Shown one piece after another: positions 1 to 9,500 of a stretch of 64,000 nucleotides of DNA. A program made the position numbers and the translations under genes. Position 1 is the stretch's first letter, and every line of letters starts with the position of its first letter. The notes beneath the pieces are model-generated. The model ran no database searches and was not told the origin of the DNA. It was given only the letters and a program-made list of their open reading frames with translations. Source of the DNA: Clostridium isatidis. Its GTDB lineage: Bacteria; Bacillota; Clostridia; Clostridiales; Clostridiaceae. The stretch is taken from the NCBI RefSeq assembly GCF_002285495.1, contig NZ_CP016786.1:1626001-1690000 (forward strand), in the 5' to 3' direction.

Positions 1-117
1 TGTTGTTGTGACCACTTCATTAAGTCCCTTAGAAAAAGCTATTAATTTTATCTTTCCAGTTCTAAAGTCTAACGAATCAGTTTCTGTATCAAAAAAGAAT
101 ACTTCATTATTCTTCAT
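1..117 (-). CDS. 3'-5' exonuclease / DNA polymerase-like protein, N-terminus only
   Basis: Only the first 39 codons are inside the window; the gene runs off the left edge. The start ATG at 115-117 (minus) has an AGGAGG site eight bases upstream. The peptide begins MKNNEVFFFDTETDSLDF, where DTETD is the ExoI motif of DnaQ-like 3'-5' exonucleases; its acidic residues bind the catalytic metals. This layout fits the proofreading domain of a family A polymerase or a stand-alone exonuclease. A replication-type exonuclease beside the small unknown genes to the right suggests a phage or integrative-element replication module, but that is inference. The rest of the protein is needed to choose between polymerase and nuclease. 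Confidence 0.6.
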   Translation of the reverse strand, partial: MKNNEVFFFDTETDSLDFRTGKIKLIAFSKGLNEVVTTT

Positions 118-287
118 GTACCTTACCTCCTTAGATGCATGTTATTAACTTTTTAAAGATCATGTTTTATAGCTCGTTTGCTACAGTTAGAGTATATAAT
201 TTTTAGTAATTAATTTATCCACCTTAAAACTCTAGATTCAAAATTTAATTTACATTTTTGTAAATTAAAGTATTTTAACAAATAAAA

Positions 288-329
288 AAAATATAGATAC
301 TTCTAATTTAAATTGAAGTATCTATATTT
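288..329 (-). terminator. Rho-independent terminator after the 445-residue gene
   Basis: A near-perfect inverted repeat (AAATATAGATACTTC and its complement around an AT loop) is followed on the minus strand by a run of T. It sits just after the stop at 338. The hairpin is symmetric enough to work in both directions. Confidence 0.7.
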
Positions 330-337
330 GTTATGTA

Positions 338-1675
338 TTATATTCTGTTTCTTAATGTGCTTCTTTCTAGTAATATTTCTTTATTATTCTCAATTAAGTA
401 TTTTAAATTCTTTAATATTCTTTGCTTCATTTTTTTATCATCATTAAAACCTAAATAATTTACTACATCAACTTTCTTAATTTGATTAGCTATTTCTTCT
501 TTAGACTTTGAGGTTATAGCATTAAAAGCCTCATCCTTCAAAGCTTTGAAATCTAAAGTTCCTACTTCTAATAAATCATTAACAATTTTATTTTTTAATA
601 TTAATAATTCACTAATCTCATTACACAAACTCTTGTATGTTTCATCTTCTTTACCAAAAGCATATATTAACTTATTAATTTCAAATCTCATTTTAGAAGG
701 GCGATATATAACTAAATCCATCAATGCTAATTTTGAAATCTGCCTTGCCAACTCTTTTTTTGATAAATTAGCATTTTCATATAGATCTATTACTATATTT
801 ATATAAAATATCAAATTATATTTACTTTCTATATTGTAAAATTTTATCAGACCATCTATATAATGTATATCTTTGTTAATTTCATAATACAAATCTACTA
901 ATTCATCATAACCTGTTGAAAAATCTGCAAGTGTCATTTCTGATACTTTAGCATAATCCATTTTATCAAAAATAGTTTCTTTAGTTCTATTTCTAGATTT
1001 CTTATTAATTGGCATAGTATTAATCCTAGCATTGAAGTTTGTCTTTATTTCTAATAACATTTTTTCTGTGTAAATTTTAGATGGAATCTCTGCATGATTC
1101 ATTTTCTTATTATATACCTTTAAAAAACCTTCTAAAAATGTATCACTATCTAAATCATCTAATTGAGATTTACCTTTCAGATTTTCTAGACATGCCATCG
1201 CTAAAGTAATGTCATCAAAATCTTCTTTATCAAATTCAAGTTTAACATTTTTATTTTTAGCCGATTCCATTATCTTAGCAAATACTTTATCTATAATATC
1301 TATTGTATCTGTTACAACTTCTTTATTTTCTTTAATTTCCTCAGGTATACCAGTTAATAAATTTTCTTTATCTTGACTTTTTACCTTATCACATATCTTA
1401 TTAAACAAATTTCTATTTTCTTCATTACTTATATCTTCATCTAGTATTTGTGCCTTAGATCTCTTTATTCTTCTTTTATTATATGATTCTCCTATCCAAG
1501 CCAAAATAATTTCATCTTTAAACTCCTCAAGAGTTATTAATTTATACTTTTCCTTAAACACTCTTTCTAACTCTTTATACCCATCGCTATTATTCTTATA
1601 TCCCCATCTATCTGCTACTGAAAAACTTGTTACCAGTGAAACTAATCTATAATTTATTGCATTTTCTAATCTCAT
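338..1675 (-). CDS. Hypothetical protein, 445 residues
   Basis: A long open frame with an ATG start. The protein is rich in lysine, glutamate and asparagine and looks mostly helical, with no signal peptide and no membrane segment. I do not recognise a family. Residues 75-150 are highly charged and may be a flexible or coiled-coil linker; the last 100 residues are basic. A terminator follows the stop, and a 319-base region separates it from the small-gene operon upstream, so it is probably transcribed alone. It lies on the accessory side of the window, next to an exonuclease-like gene. Confidence 0.6.
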   Translation of the reverse strand: MRLENAINYRLVSLVTSFSVADRWGYKNNSDGYKELERVFKEKYKLITLEEFKDEIILAWIGESYNKRRIKRSKAQILDEDISNEENRNLFNKICDKVKSQDKENLLTGIPEEIKENKEVVTDTIDIIDKVFAKIMESAKNKNVKLEFDKEDFDDITLAMACLENLKGKSQLDDLDSDTFLEGFLKVYNKKMNHAEIPSKIYTEKMLLEIKTNFNARINTMPINKKSRNRTKETIFDKMDYAKVSEMTLADFSTGYDELVDLYYEINKDIHYIDGLIKFYNIESKYNLIFYINIVIDLYENANLSKKELARQISKLALMDLVIYRPSKMRFEINKLIYAFGKEDETYKSLCNEISELLILKNKIVNDLLEVGTLDFKALKDEAFNAITSKSKEEIANQIKKVDVVNYLGFNDDKKMKQRILKNLKYLIENNKEILLERSTLRNRI

Positions 1676-1794
1676 AACATCTCCTACTTATATAGTTTTT
1701 ATATAAGTATACTCAAATATTATTACTAAAGAAAGTATCGTGGTATAGGTGGCAAAGTAGCTATCTATAAACACTTTAGAAGTGCCAAAAAAAA

Positions 1795-1830
1795 TTATAC
1801 AAATACTTAAATAATATTTGTATAATTTTT
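1795..1830 (-). terminator. Terminator of the five-gene small-protein operon
   Basis: On the minus strand the arms ATACAAATA and TATTTGTAT flank a short AT loop and are followed by a T-rich run. It lies directly after the 45-residue gene that ends at 1838. Confidence 0.6.
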
Positions 1831-1837
1831 ATTAAAT

Positions 1838-1975
1838 TCACAGAAATTTTCTTATAAAACTCTCCGAAACATTAAATGCACTACTAGCTTTGCTAACAGC
1901 CTCAGATTCACTTAATCCTTTAGCAATTAACTCTAATACCATAGCTACTATTTGTATAATTAATATTACACTCAT
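1838..1975 (-). CDS. Small hypothetical protein, 45 residues
   Basis: A short frame starts at ATG 1973-1975 with a GGAGG site about ten bases upstream. The N-terminal half is hydrophobic (MSVILIIQIVAMVLELIAKG). The C-terminal half (LSESEAVSKASSAFNVSESF) resembles a helix-turn-helix, because an 'activity in the middle of helices, then S-E-S-F' pattern is common in small DNA-binding folds. It starts 19 bases after the preceding gene's stop and is followed by a terminator, so it looks like the last gene of the operon. Function is unknown. The ribosome site and position are the main support that it is real. Confidence 0.5.
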   Translation of the reverse strand: MSVILIIQIVAMVLELIAKGLSESEAVSKASSAFNVSESFIRKFL

Positions 1976-1994
1976 TATTATCTTTCCTCCACAA

Positions 1995-2588
1995 CTAATT
2001 ATTTACATATGCATAGTAATATGTTTGCCCATACTTTGATTCAAACATTATCTCTGGCTCTATATCCAATACTTCTTCATATTCATCATAGTTATCTATA
2101 ATTTCTCTAGCTATTTCTTCAATTGAAGTACTTTCTAAAAAGTAATCTATAATGGTATCCTTATCAAATAATCTGTCAATGTGATAAGATGAGCTAAGTA
2201 TTTCACCTATCTCATCACTAACATACTCCCTTAAATCTTTTAGCTTAGAATACATAATAATATCATCAAGCTTTGAATATCCTCTGAAAGTAATTTCTTC
2301 ATATATTGCCTTTGCTTCTATTATATTAATTTCCTTTATATGATTTTTAATAAAGAAATATAATTTGATAACATCATCCTCCACTTCTTCCCCTAGTTCA
2401 TCTACTAAAACTAAAGTTGCATCTAAATCGTTCATTAAAGTTTCTTTTATCTCATTATCATCCACCTTTGCCACTAAATCCTCTAGCTTTTGTACTATAT
2501 CTTTGTCAATGTTATTATATTTTTCAATTAACTTAGTTAAATCCTTCATAAAGAATACATTTAAAATCTTTGATTTATTTTTCAACAT
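1995..2588 (-). CDS. Hypothetical acidic protein, 197 residues
   Basis: Open frame with an ATG start and a purine-rich (GGGAAAGGGG) upstream site. The protein is strongly acidic and predicted mostly helical, with no signal or membrane segment. It ends in FESKYGQTYYYAYVNN, which is tyrosine-rich. It starts 19 bases after the stop of the DUF960 gene and ends 19 bases before the 45-residue gene, consistent with one operon. An internal ATG (MKDLTKL) could also be used but lacks a ribosome site. Family not recognised. Confidence 0.55.
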   Translation of the reverse strand: MLKNKSKILNVFFMKDLTKLIEKYNNIDKDIVQKLEDLVAKVDDNEIKETLMNDLDATLVLVDELGEEVEDDVIKLYFFIKNHIKEINIIEAKAIYEEITFRGYSKLDDIIMYSKLKDLREYVSDEIGEILSSSYHIDRLFDKDTIIDYFLESTSIEEIAREIIDNYDEYEEVLDIEPEIMFESKYGQTYYYAYVNN

Positions 2589-2607
2589 AACTCTGCCCCT
2601 TTCCCCC

Positions 2608-2904
2608 TTAATATTCCTCTGGTAGCAACATTGTGCTATAAACTCCTGAATCTATTACATATATCTTTATATCTTCATTAAACTCTAAGTCTTTTGCATT
2701 AATTTTGATGAATGACTTATACTCTGGAACCTCTTGTGTATGTTCTATATTTATAACATCTCCGGCTCTGCTTAACTTAAAAACTTGCAAATAGTCCTTT
2801 TCTATTTTCAAATTATCAACTAAACTCCATAGTAATATCTGCAATTGTAAATCTATTTTTTCATTAATGCCCCTTGTTATATATCTATTCTCTTTATCAA
2901 ACAT
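2608..2904 (-). CDS. DUF960 family protein, 98 residues
   Basis: The sequence MFDKENRYITRGINEKI, then LQLLLW-like and EVPEYK-like segments, matches my memory of the DUF960 family, small proteins of unknown function found on phages, plasmids and integrative elements of Firmicutes. I place the start at 2904 because a GGAGGA site lies six bases upstream; the longer frame (to 2940) would begin with an unlikely hydrophobic leader. It is the third gene of a five-gene run. The family has no established role, and its presence supports a mobile-element origin of this segment. Confidence 0.65.
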   Translation of the reverse strand: MFDKENRYITRGINEKIDLQLQILLWSLVDNLKIEKDYLQVFKLSRAGDVINIEHTQEVPEYKSFIKINAKDLEFNEDIKIYVIDSGVYSTMLLPEEY

Positions 2905-2958
2905 AATAAATCCTCCAAACAATAAAGATGTAATTATCATTAATACAATAATTACACC

Positions 2959-3255
2959 TTACTTTTCGTTAATTAATTTCTTTAATTGTTCTATAAACTT
3001 CTTACTAAACAACTTATCTTCTAATGCTTTCTTTAACAGTTGTAAAAATAATTCTTCTTGAAGATCTAGTGGTCTTACTAGCAATTTCATACCATATCGT
3101 TGCTGATCTTTGTATACACTAAATCTTAATTCTTCTCTATTTCCTTGTGGTTTAACTATAATTTTCTCTAATGCATAAGTATATTCCTCATCTGCTATTA
3201 TACTTTGCGAAATCAATGAACAATACTTAGTTTCCTTAATAGCTTTCTTTGCCAC
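2959..3255 (-). CDS. Small basic hypothetical protein, 98 residues
   Basis: Starts with GTG at 3253-3255, preceded by a strong GGAGG. The protein is lysine-rich with a C-terminal amphipathic helix (LFSKKFIEQLKKLINEK). A central beta-like stretch contains FSVYKDQQRYGMKLL. No family is recognised. It sits 11 bases after the stop of the 112-residue gene and is part of the same operon. A single-strand DNA- or protein-binding role would be a guess and is not claimed. Confidence 0.55.
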   Translation of the reverse strand: MAKKAIKETKYCSLISQSIIADEEYTYALEKIIVKPQGNREELRFSVYKDQQRYGMKLLVRPLDLQEELFLQLLKKALEDKLFSKKFIEQLKKLINEK

Positions 3256-3266
3256 CTCTCCACCTC

Positions 3267-3605
3267 CTACTCTTCTACTAGAATATCCATTAATTCTTTA
3301 GTGGCAACTACAACCACTGCATAATCTGAAGACAAAAGAAAAAGAGATAAACAATATTGCTTACCTCCTTCACATTCAATATTATCAACATACTCTGGAA
3401 TAATATCTTTTACTATATTCTCTTTTGCTTCAATAACATCATCTTTAGTTTCTAGTATTAATACATACCCTCCTAAATCTGCATCAATATTTCTTTCTAT
3501 CCCATAGCTCTCATCTAAAATATTTAATTGCTGTTCAATATTTTTTGCCACCTCACCCTCTAAACTTATTTCACTCAAATGGCTTAACTTACTAATCTTT
3601 CTCAT
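3267..3605 (-). CDS. Hypothetical protein, 112 residues, first gene of small operon
   Basis: The start is taken as ATG at 3605 because GGAGG lies eight bases upstream of it; an ATG five codons earlier overlaps that ribosome site. The protein begins MRKISKLSHLSEISLEGEV and has a hydrophobic C-terminal part (LSLFLLSSDYAVVVVA) that looks like buried beta strands rather than a membrane helix. The family is not recognised. The promoter of this operon should lie in 3606-3728; the IS66 copy at 3729 cuts off whatever was further upstream. Confidence 0.55.
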   Translation of the reverse strand: MRKISKLSHLSEISLEGEVAKNIEQQLNILDESYGIERNIDADLGGYVLILETKDDVIEAKENIVKDIIPEYVDNIECEGGKQYCLSLFLLSSDYAVVVVATKELMDILVEE

Positions 3606-3814
3606 TAATACTACCTCCATTACTTTTTATGAACCTATAGGAATTATCTATCTAGTATAGATATCCTTTCAATATAATAATATATATTTATAAATTAACT
3701 TTATTTCAAAAAAATTAGAGAGATATACGTAAGCGTAAAAAATTAAGTACCTAGATAGCATATCCTCCCAATTGATAAAATTAAGAAAAAGATTATTAAT
3801 GGGAGGATATAATT

Positions 3815-4150
3815 ATGTCTAGAAAATTAGATAATGCAACCTGGGAAGAATATATTAATAAATTTGATGCATGTAAGGGGACAATAACTGTTAAAGATTT
3901 TTGTATAGAAAATAAACTTACTAAAAGTCAATTTTATTATCATAAAAAAAGATTAGAGAAATCAGAAGTTGAGAATAACACACCTGTTTTTCATGCTATC
4001 TCTTTAGATAGTAAAGAAAAGACTATCAAAGAAAATACATTTGCTTTGAATGAAGTAAAAATTACAATAGGTAATGCTATAATAACTATACCTGTTAGTG
4101 AAGCTATTCTAATATCATCAATAGTAAAGGAGTTAGCTGCAAAATGTTAA
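3815..4150 (+). CDS. tnpA: IS66 accessory protein TnpA, 111 residues
   Basis: First gene of the IS66 copy. The N-terminus (WEEYINKFDACKGTITVKDF) followed by NKLTKSQFYYHKKRL is the helix-turn-helix pattern of the IS66 TnpA/OrfA family, which is needed for transposition and probably binds DNA. A GGGAGG site precedes the ATG. Its 3' end overlaps the tnpB start by seven bases, so the two are translationally coupled. The protein is identical to its counterpart in copy 2. Confidence 0.9.
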   Translation: MSRKLDNATWEEYINKFDACKGTITVKDFCIENKLTKSQFYYHKKRLEKSEVENNTPVFHAISLDSKEKTIKENTFALNEVKITIGNAIITIPVSEAILISSIVKELAAKC

Positions 4151-4494
4151 ATATAGATAAAGTAGAAACAGTTTATCTTGCCTGCGGCTACACGGATTTA
4201 AGGAAAAGTATTGATGGGTTAGTTATGATAGTTCAAAATCAATTCAAGCTAAATCCTTTTGAAAAAGCGTTATTTGTTTTTTGTAATAGACAAATGGACA
4301 AATTAAAAATTCTTCACTTTGACGAAGGTTTTTGGCTATATTATCACCGTTTAGAAGCGAATCGCTTCAAATGGCCTGCTACCACAGAAGAAGCATTGAA
4401 AGTAAATATAGAAGAATTACGGTGGCTTCTAAAGGGCTACGAAGTAAGAACAAAATCTAAGTTTAAACCTATAAAACAAAGTAATTATTTTTAA
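4144..4494 (+). CDS. tnpB: IS66 accessory protein TnpB, 116 residues
   Basis: Matches the IS66 Orf2/TnpB family: VYLACGYTDLRKSIDGL near the N-terminus, then FVFCNRQMDKLKILHFDEGF, then WPATTEEAL are all family signatures. The protein is required with TnpA and TnpC for IS66 transposition; its biochemical role is not settled. Length is normal for the family. The gene overlaps the end of tnpA. A hairpin with a T run follows the stop and separates it from tnpC. Confidence 0.93.
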   Translation: MLNIDKVETVYLACGYTDLRKSIDGLVMIVQNQFKLNPFEKALFVFCNRQMDKLKILHFDEGFWLYYHRLEANRFKWPATTEEALKVNIEELRWLLKGYEVRTKSKFKPIKQSNYF

Positions 4495-4508
4495 AAGTTT
4501 ATCACTCC

Positions 4509-4544
4509 AAAACCGTTGAAAAACCTTTATTTTCAACGGTTTTT
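4509..4544 (+). terminator. Hairpin between tnpB and tnpC
   Basis: The arms AAAACCGTTGAAAA and TTTTCAACGGTTTT pair perfectly around a 7-8-base loop and are followed by more T. It resembles a Rho-independent terminator placed inside the IS operon, which would reduce read-through into tnpC. A weak TATAAT-like stretch (GATATAATAAAT) just downstream could serve tnpC separately. The same hairpin is in copy 2. Confidence 0.65.
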
Positions 4545-4585
4545 GTGATATAATAAATATATAAAATAAATCTAAAGAGGTAATC

Positions 4586-6199
4586 ATGAATCACGAAATT
4601 TTAACTAATGAACTTGATGAAAATACAAAATTATTAATTGAAAAAATGGAAAAAGAATTAAACTCAAAAGATGAGGAAATAAGAAAGCTTAAAAACGAAT
4701 TAAATTTCTTAAAAGCTGTTATAACAAATAAAAATAGAAAGATATTTGGAGTATCTAGTGAAAAGGCAGATGCTAATCAACTATCTTTTTTTAACGAGGC
4801 CGAAAAATATAGTGATTCAAAGGTGGAAGAACCTGCTTTAGAGGAAATTACATATAAAAGAGCTACGAAAAATACATATACAGGAAAGAAAGATAATCTA
4901 GCAAACTTAGAAAGAGCTGTTATTGAACATAAATTAGAAGGTGCTGACCTTAACTGTAAAGAATGCGGAGAGCAATTAGTTGAAATAGGTGTAAAATCAA
5001 AAAAAGAGATAATTAAATATATTCCAGCTAAACTTATAGTTGAAGAACACGTGATTTACAGCTACGCTTGTAAATCCTGCGAAAAAGAAACCAGTGAAAG
5101 TAATATAATTTCAGCAGAAGCTCCACAAACTATTTTTTATAATAGTATGGCTTCTAATGAGTTAATTGCTCATACTCTTATACTTAAATATCAACATGCT
5201 ATGCCTCTTTATAGACAAGAAAGCTATTTTGATATGATGGGTGCTACTCTTTCAAGACAAACTCTATGTAACTGGACTATGTCAGCAGCGGAAGCTTTAA
5301 AACCAATATATAACCACATGAAAAAAGAATTACTAAGCAGAAATTATATTCATGCCGATGAAACTACTCTAAGAGTAATTAATGATAATGGAAAAGATTC
5401 TAAATCTCAAAAATATATGTGGTTATATATGAGCGATACTAATTCAAAGCCGGTAATTTTATATGATTATCAAAGTACCAGATCCAGCTCTTGTCCTAAG
5501 AATTTCCTAGGAGATTTCAAAGGCTTTCTCCAAACGGATGGTTATAGTGGTTATAACTCCGTTACAAAGGCTACAAGGGTGTATTGCTTAGCTCACATAA
5601 GAAGATACTTCCATAATATAATTGTAGACTTAGATGAAGAAGCCCTAAAAAATTCTAGAGCAATAATAGGGTTTAATTATTGTAAGCAAATTTACAAACT
5701 TGAAAAAGAGCTTAGAGAATCCTTTTCAAGTAAGGACGATTATTATGATATTAGATTTAAAATAAGAGCTGAAAAATTAGCTCCAATTATAGATAACTTT
5801 ATTGATTATGTTGAAAGAGAAATAAAAGATGCTCTTCCAAGAAGTCCGCTTGGTAAAGCACTTGATTATGCTAAAAAACATTTACCAGGATTAAAAAATG
5901 TACTACTAGATGGTTCTTTAGAAGTAGATAATAATGCAGCGGAAAAAGCTATTAAACCTTTCGTTATAGGTCGTAAAAATTTCCTTTTTGCAAACACTGC
6001 TAAAGGTGCAACTGCAAGTGGCAATATTTATAGCATTGTTGAAACTGCCAAGGCTAATAAATTAGTTGTAGAAAGGTATTTGGTTTATTTATTTGATAAT
6101 CTATCAAAGATAGATGTATCCGATAGCGAAAGCTTAGATAATCTTATGCCTTGGTCTAATAAGATCCCTGAAAACATGAAAATTAAAGATAGGAAATAA
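4586..6199 (+). CDS. tnpC: IS66 transposase TnpC, 537 residues
   Basis: Full-length IS66 transposase. Residues 1-45 form a coiled coil (ENTKLLIEKMEKELNS). A zinc-finger-like Cys region follows (CKECGEQL, then CKSCEKE). The DDE catalytic core contains HADETTLRV, LQTDGYSGYNS and DNNAAEKAIKPFVIGRKNF. It cuts and joins the IS ends. An AGAGG site precedes the ATG. No stop or frameshift is seen, so this copy may be active. Its product is identical in sequence to that of copy 2. Confidence 0.95.
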   Translation: MNHEILTNELDENTKLLIEKMEKELNSKDEEIRKLKNELNFLKAVITNKNRKIFGVSSEKADANQLSFFNEAEKYSDSKVEEPALEEITYKRATKNTYTGKKDNLANLERAVIEHKLEGADLNCKECGEQLVEIGVKSKKEIIKYIPAKLIVEEHVIYSYACKSCEKETSESNIISAEAPQTIFYNSMASNELIAHTLILKYQHAMPLYRQESYFDMMGATLSRQTLCNWTMSAAEALKPIYNHMKKELLSRNYIHADETTLRVINDNGKDSKSQKYMWLYMSDTNSKPVILYDYQSTRSSSCPKNFLGDFKGFLQTDGYSGYNSVTKATRVYCLAHIRRYFHNIIVDLDEEALKNSRAIIGFNYCKQIYKLEKELRESFSSKDDYYDIRFKIRAEKLAPIIDNFIDYVEREIKDALPRSPLGKALDYAKKHLPGLKNVLLDGSLEVDNNAAEKAIKPFVIGRKNFLFANTAKGATASGNIYSIVETAKANKLVVERYLVYLFDNLSKIDVSDSESLDNLMPWSNKIPENMKIKDRK

Positions 6200-6324
6200 A
6201 TTAATCCTAGTAAAGCTTAATAAATTGCCTTACTTAGGATATTTTAATGCTATTTTTGAAGTTATTAAAGGTACTAAAAATTTGACGCTTACGACAAAAT
6301 GTTGAAAATAATGACTTAAAATAT

Positions 6325-6369
6325 AAAAAAAGCACCAACCAGAGAATATTTTCTCCAAAGTTGGTACTT
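6325..6369 (-). terminator. Terminator at the left end of the defence island
   Basis: On the minus strand, AGTACCAAC with a GGAGAA extension pairs with TTCTC and GGTTGGTGCT, then TTTTTTT follows. It would end transcripts of the 21-kb defence operon after the 1584-residue gene. Confidence 0.75.
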
Positions 6370-6385
6370 ATAATAATTCTTTACT

Positions 6386-6484
6386 TTACATCTCCACCTC
6401 AACTTTCCCCTCATACTCGAAGTCTACCGTGAACTTGTCCTCATACACCAAATGCTTTCCAATCGGTATCCCTATCAAATTCAT
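6386..6484 (-). pseudogene. C-terminal remnant, possibly of a site-specific recombinase
   Basis: A 32-codon frame ends with GKHLVYEDKFTVDFEYEGKV and then VEM and a stop. An 'xVYEDKxxxxFEYEGK' tail is similar to the C-termini of large serine recombinases, where a beta strand of this kind is usual. No ribosome site is visible, and the frame is closed by a stop two codons upstream of the ATG, so it looks like a decayed 3' end. It sits next to the IS66 copy, as expected where insertions have removed the rest. The assignment rests on a short match only. Confidence 0.35.
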
Positions 6485-6577
6485 CAATAATCATTGGTAC
6501 CTACTTTTAAAAGCTGGAATATGAATCTATCATTAACCCAAGTTTTGATATTATTAGCCATAAACTTTTTTTTACCC

Positions 6578-9500
6578 TTATTCGTGTATTTGAACATCTA
6601 CAGCAGTATCTTCACTTCTTACCTCATAACGTTTTTCAGGCTTACCATATACGTTAACCAACTGATGACTTGTTGAAAATGAATTATCTTCAAGATAGGT
6701 ATTACTTCCAAAAATCTTTTCTTCCATATGTTGAGATTCATATTCAATCCAGTTTTGCTGTTCCTTGCATAGTTTTTCAACTCTCTTTATCATAGTCAGA
6801 TTTTCAACATTCTCTGTAGAATCATCTGGCATTACTATGAACAAATAATCTCTAGCTCTACTTATTGAAACATTTATAATATTGAGCTTATTGAGAAACA
6901 TTTCTTTTGAAGCGGATATAGCTGGTGGTGGGTTAAATAATGCCATAATAATGTCACATTCATCACCTTGAAATCCGTGGATTGTCCCTACTTGTACATC
7001 GATATTTGGAGGAAGCTTGAAAGATGCTATCAATTTATCAATCAAATCAGCTTGAGCACGATAAGGTGCTATCAATCCTATACGAAAGAACTCTTCTTCA
7101 TTTTCCCTTGCAAGGTGAGAAGCTATATACTTTACAAACTCCAATACAAAAAGTGCCGAATAGACCTGATAATTACTTTTACTTTGTAACCGTTTCGGAC
7201 GATAAACACTCTCATATTTGCTTACAGGGAATTTTATAATATTTAATGGCTTTATATCAATAAATTCTTCTATCAGTAATTGTCGTCGCGAATTTGAGGT
7301 ACGGTTATGCTGCAAGACCCCGCCATATGCAAACTGGCTAAACACTTCACCTATTTCTGGTATACTTCTATATTGAGTAGTTAGTAATTTAACAGGGTAC
7401 TGATGAGGTATAGTTGTTGGCTTAGAAAATGATTTTAGTTCAACCATTGTATATATATTTTCATTTTTCCAGATACCCACAGTGGTGATTGGTTCAATTT
7501 GGAAAGGGTCTCCTGCAATTATAAATTTCTTAGGTGTCTTCTTATAAAGTGGAAATATAATGTTTACCAATGGTATCATTGACGCTTCATCTATAATTAT
7601 ATAGTCCCACTTAAGCTCACTCAAATGAACTCTTGTATTTGAAGCTGGAAGGAAATAGTCGTATGGAAAACGTGCAATTGTAGTAACTGTTACATTTCTT
7701 GAAAAATCCCTAATATCTAAAGTCTTGTCACGAAAAACACCGCTCTGCTCAATTACACTATCATTAGTAGCACCAAATCTAACAAGCCAATCAGCATAAC
7801 TGTGATCAGTATCCATAATTTCCATAACACGACGCACAAGAACATCTGCCGCTTTGTTTGTTGGAGTGAGAACAAGGACTTTCAATTCTTCAGCTTCTTT
7901 CATAAGAGGAAGAAGGACTTCTCTTGCAAGGTGCGTTGTTTTCCCAGTACCAGGCGGCCCAAAAACAAATTCGATATTATCACAAAGATTGCGTTGCATA
8001 TCATAATTTTCACTTAAGTCTAGTTTGTTGAATGCTTTCCGTAGTTCCTCTAATAGAAACACTGGATTCTTTGCCTCAATTCTCGCCTCGGTTACGAGTG
8101 ATAAATCAACTCCATCAATCTGTGCATTAGTCTTTAATTTAGCTCTTAAAGTATATGATTTTACGTTAACAACTTCGACTGCTACTTTTACCATCGGCTT
8201 ATCAGCAAAATGTAATTCAAGAGGAATATCCGCAAGATCTTCCATAGACTGAGGAATATATCTACTTGGATGCTTTAAAACAAGGGTTCGAGAGGTACCT
8301 TCCTCACGTTCAACCTTCGAGAAGGTTATTGAAATTTCTCTGCTATTAGCCGTGTTCTCACTACTATTTAGTAATTCTAGTTCAAGTAAAGCTTTGAACC
8401 ACCCGAATGAATACTTATTTGCATTTATGGCTTTTTGAGTCAAATCATCAATATACGCGATTTCTGCTATCTCTTTTGCACTTCTTTGCTTTGCTTGCTC
8501 AATTCTCTTGCTAAAATCTATAGATGGCTTTATATAGTCATCCTCGTCAAAATCCATTTTAATTTCATTGTCACCATCATTGCTAATTTCTTTAGATTTT
8601 GGAATAGATGTAGCTCTTTTGCTAATATCCTTTACTATACGAGAAACTGAGGAGTTTTCTGAGTCAGAATTGATTTCTTCATCAGCTTCATCACCCTTAG
8701 TTTGATGAGTTAGAGCATGTTTATTAGAACGATATTGTTCGGCAAAACGCTTAAGTTCTTCGGGTGGAATATCAGAAAGAGCTTCAACTAGTTCAAGTTT
8801 TGCTCGTTGCTCATCTGTTAAGTAGTCCTCATAATGTTCTTCTTCAATACCCAAGAACTGTAACAGTTCTTTTGCTTCCTCACTGGTGGTGTCATATTGT
8901 GGAGAAATAGTTTTCAAAGTTAATTCTTTTGCAGAAACAAGACTACCTTCTGCATTAAGAAGCCACGGAATTGTTCGCAACTGGACTACAGTCCTTGATT
9001 CAAACCTATCGCTGCGTGAATAACGAAAAAAATACTCATAGCTACCACTTAAAACACTATTGAAGCCATTAAAACGGGTACAAACTGAAGAAATAACTTT
9101 GAGTAGTTGCTTCCACATAACAACCGAGTTATCTGGTGTGATATGTTCCATTATCTCTTGACATCCATCAATGTATCGTTCTATCCATTTCTGACCCCAA
9201 GTCGAACGAGGCCATGTTTTCTGTATTTTTATAGCTTCTTGAGAACTAATTTCACGTGACAGAACCTTTGGCACATTCTTTGTACCAAGCTCGGTTAAAA
9301 AACTAATCAATTCTTTTTTATCATTTTCCCCAACCAGCTTTATATATTCATCTAGCTCTACAAATCTGGTATCTGGTTTTGATTTAAACCATTGGCAAAG
9401 TAGTTCATTGGGAAAATATAACTCACTGGCTTTACCACGATAAACTGTAGCATCTTCGGTAGATCGATAACTGACAAATTCACACTCCTTGATTAAGTCT

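Larger units (their letters stand above)
3729..6292 (+). mobile_element. IS66-family insertion sequence, copy 1 (2564 bp)
   Basis: The element starts GTAAGCGTAAAAAATTAAGT and ends in the matching inverted end (right end read inward: GTAAGCGTCAAATTTTTAGT). It carries the three standard IS66 genes tnpA, tnpB and tnpC in order. IS66 elements usually make 8-bp target duplications, but the flanks here (AGATATAC left, GACAAAAT right) do not match. The second copy at 29471-32034 is the same length, has all genes at mirrored offsets and identical predicted proteins, and is inverted. The missing duplication means the junctions have been rearranged since insertion or the insertion was atypical. Confidence 0.92.
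6200..6577. other. Right end of IS66 copy 1 and junction with the defence island
   Basis: Bases 6200-6292 are the non-coding end of the IS. From 6293 on lie a minus-strand terminator and a short recombinase-like remnant, then the C-terminus of the helicase gene from 6578. I see no further gene. Confidence 0.6.

Noticed and set aside
546..806. Plus-strand frame inside the 445-residue gene
   Set aside because: Shadow frame opposite a longer open frame, with no ribosome site and low-complexity composition.
6494..6676. Short plus-strand frame at the end of the sacsin-helicase gene
   Set aside because: It has no ribosome site and is opposite the coding strand of a large real gene.
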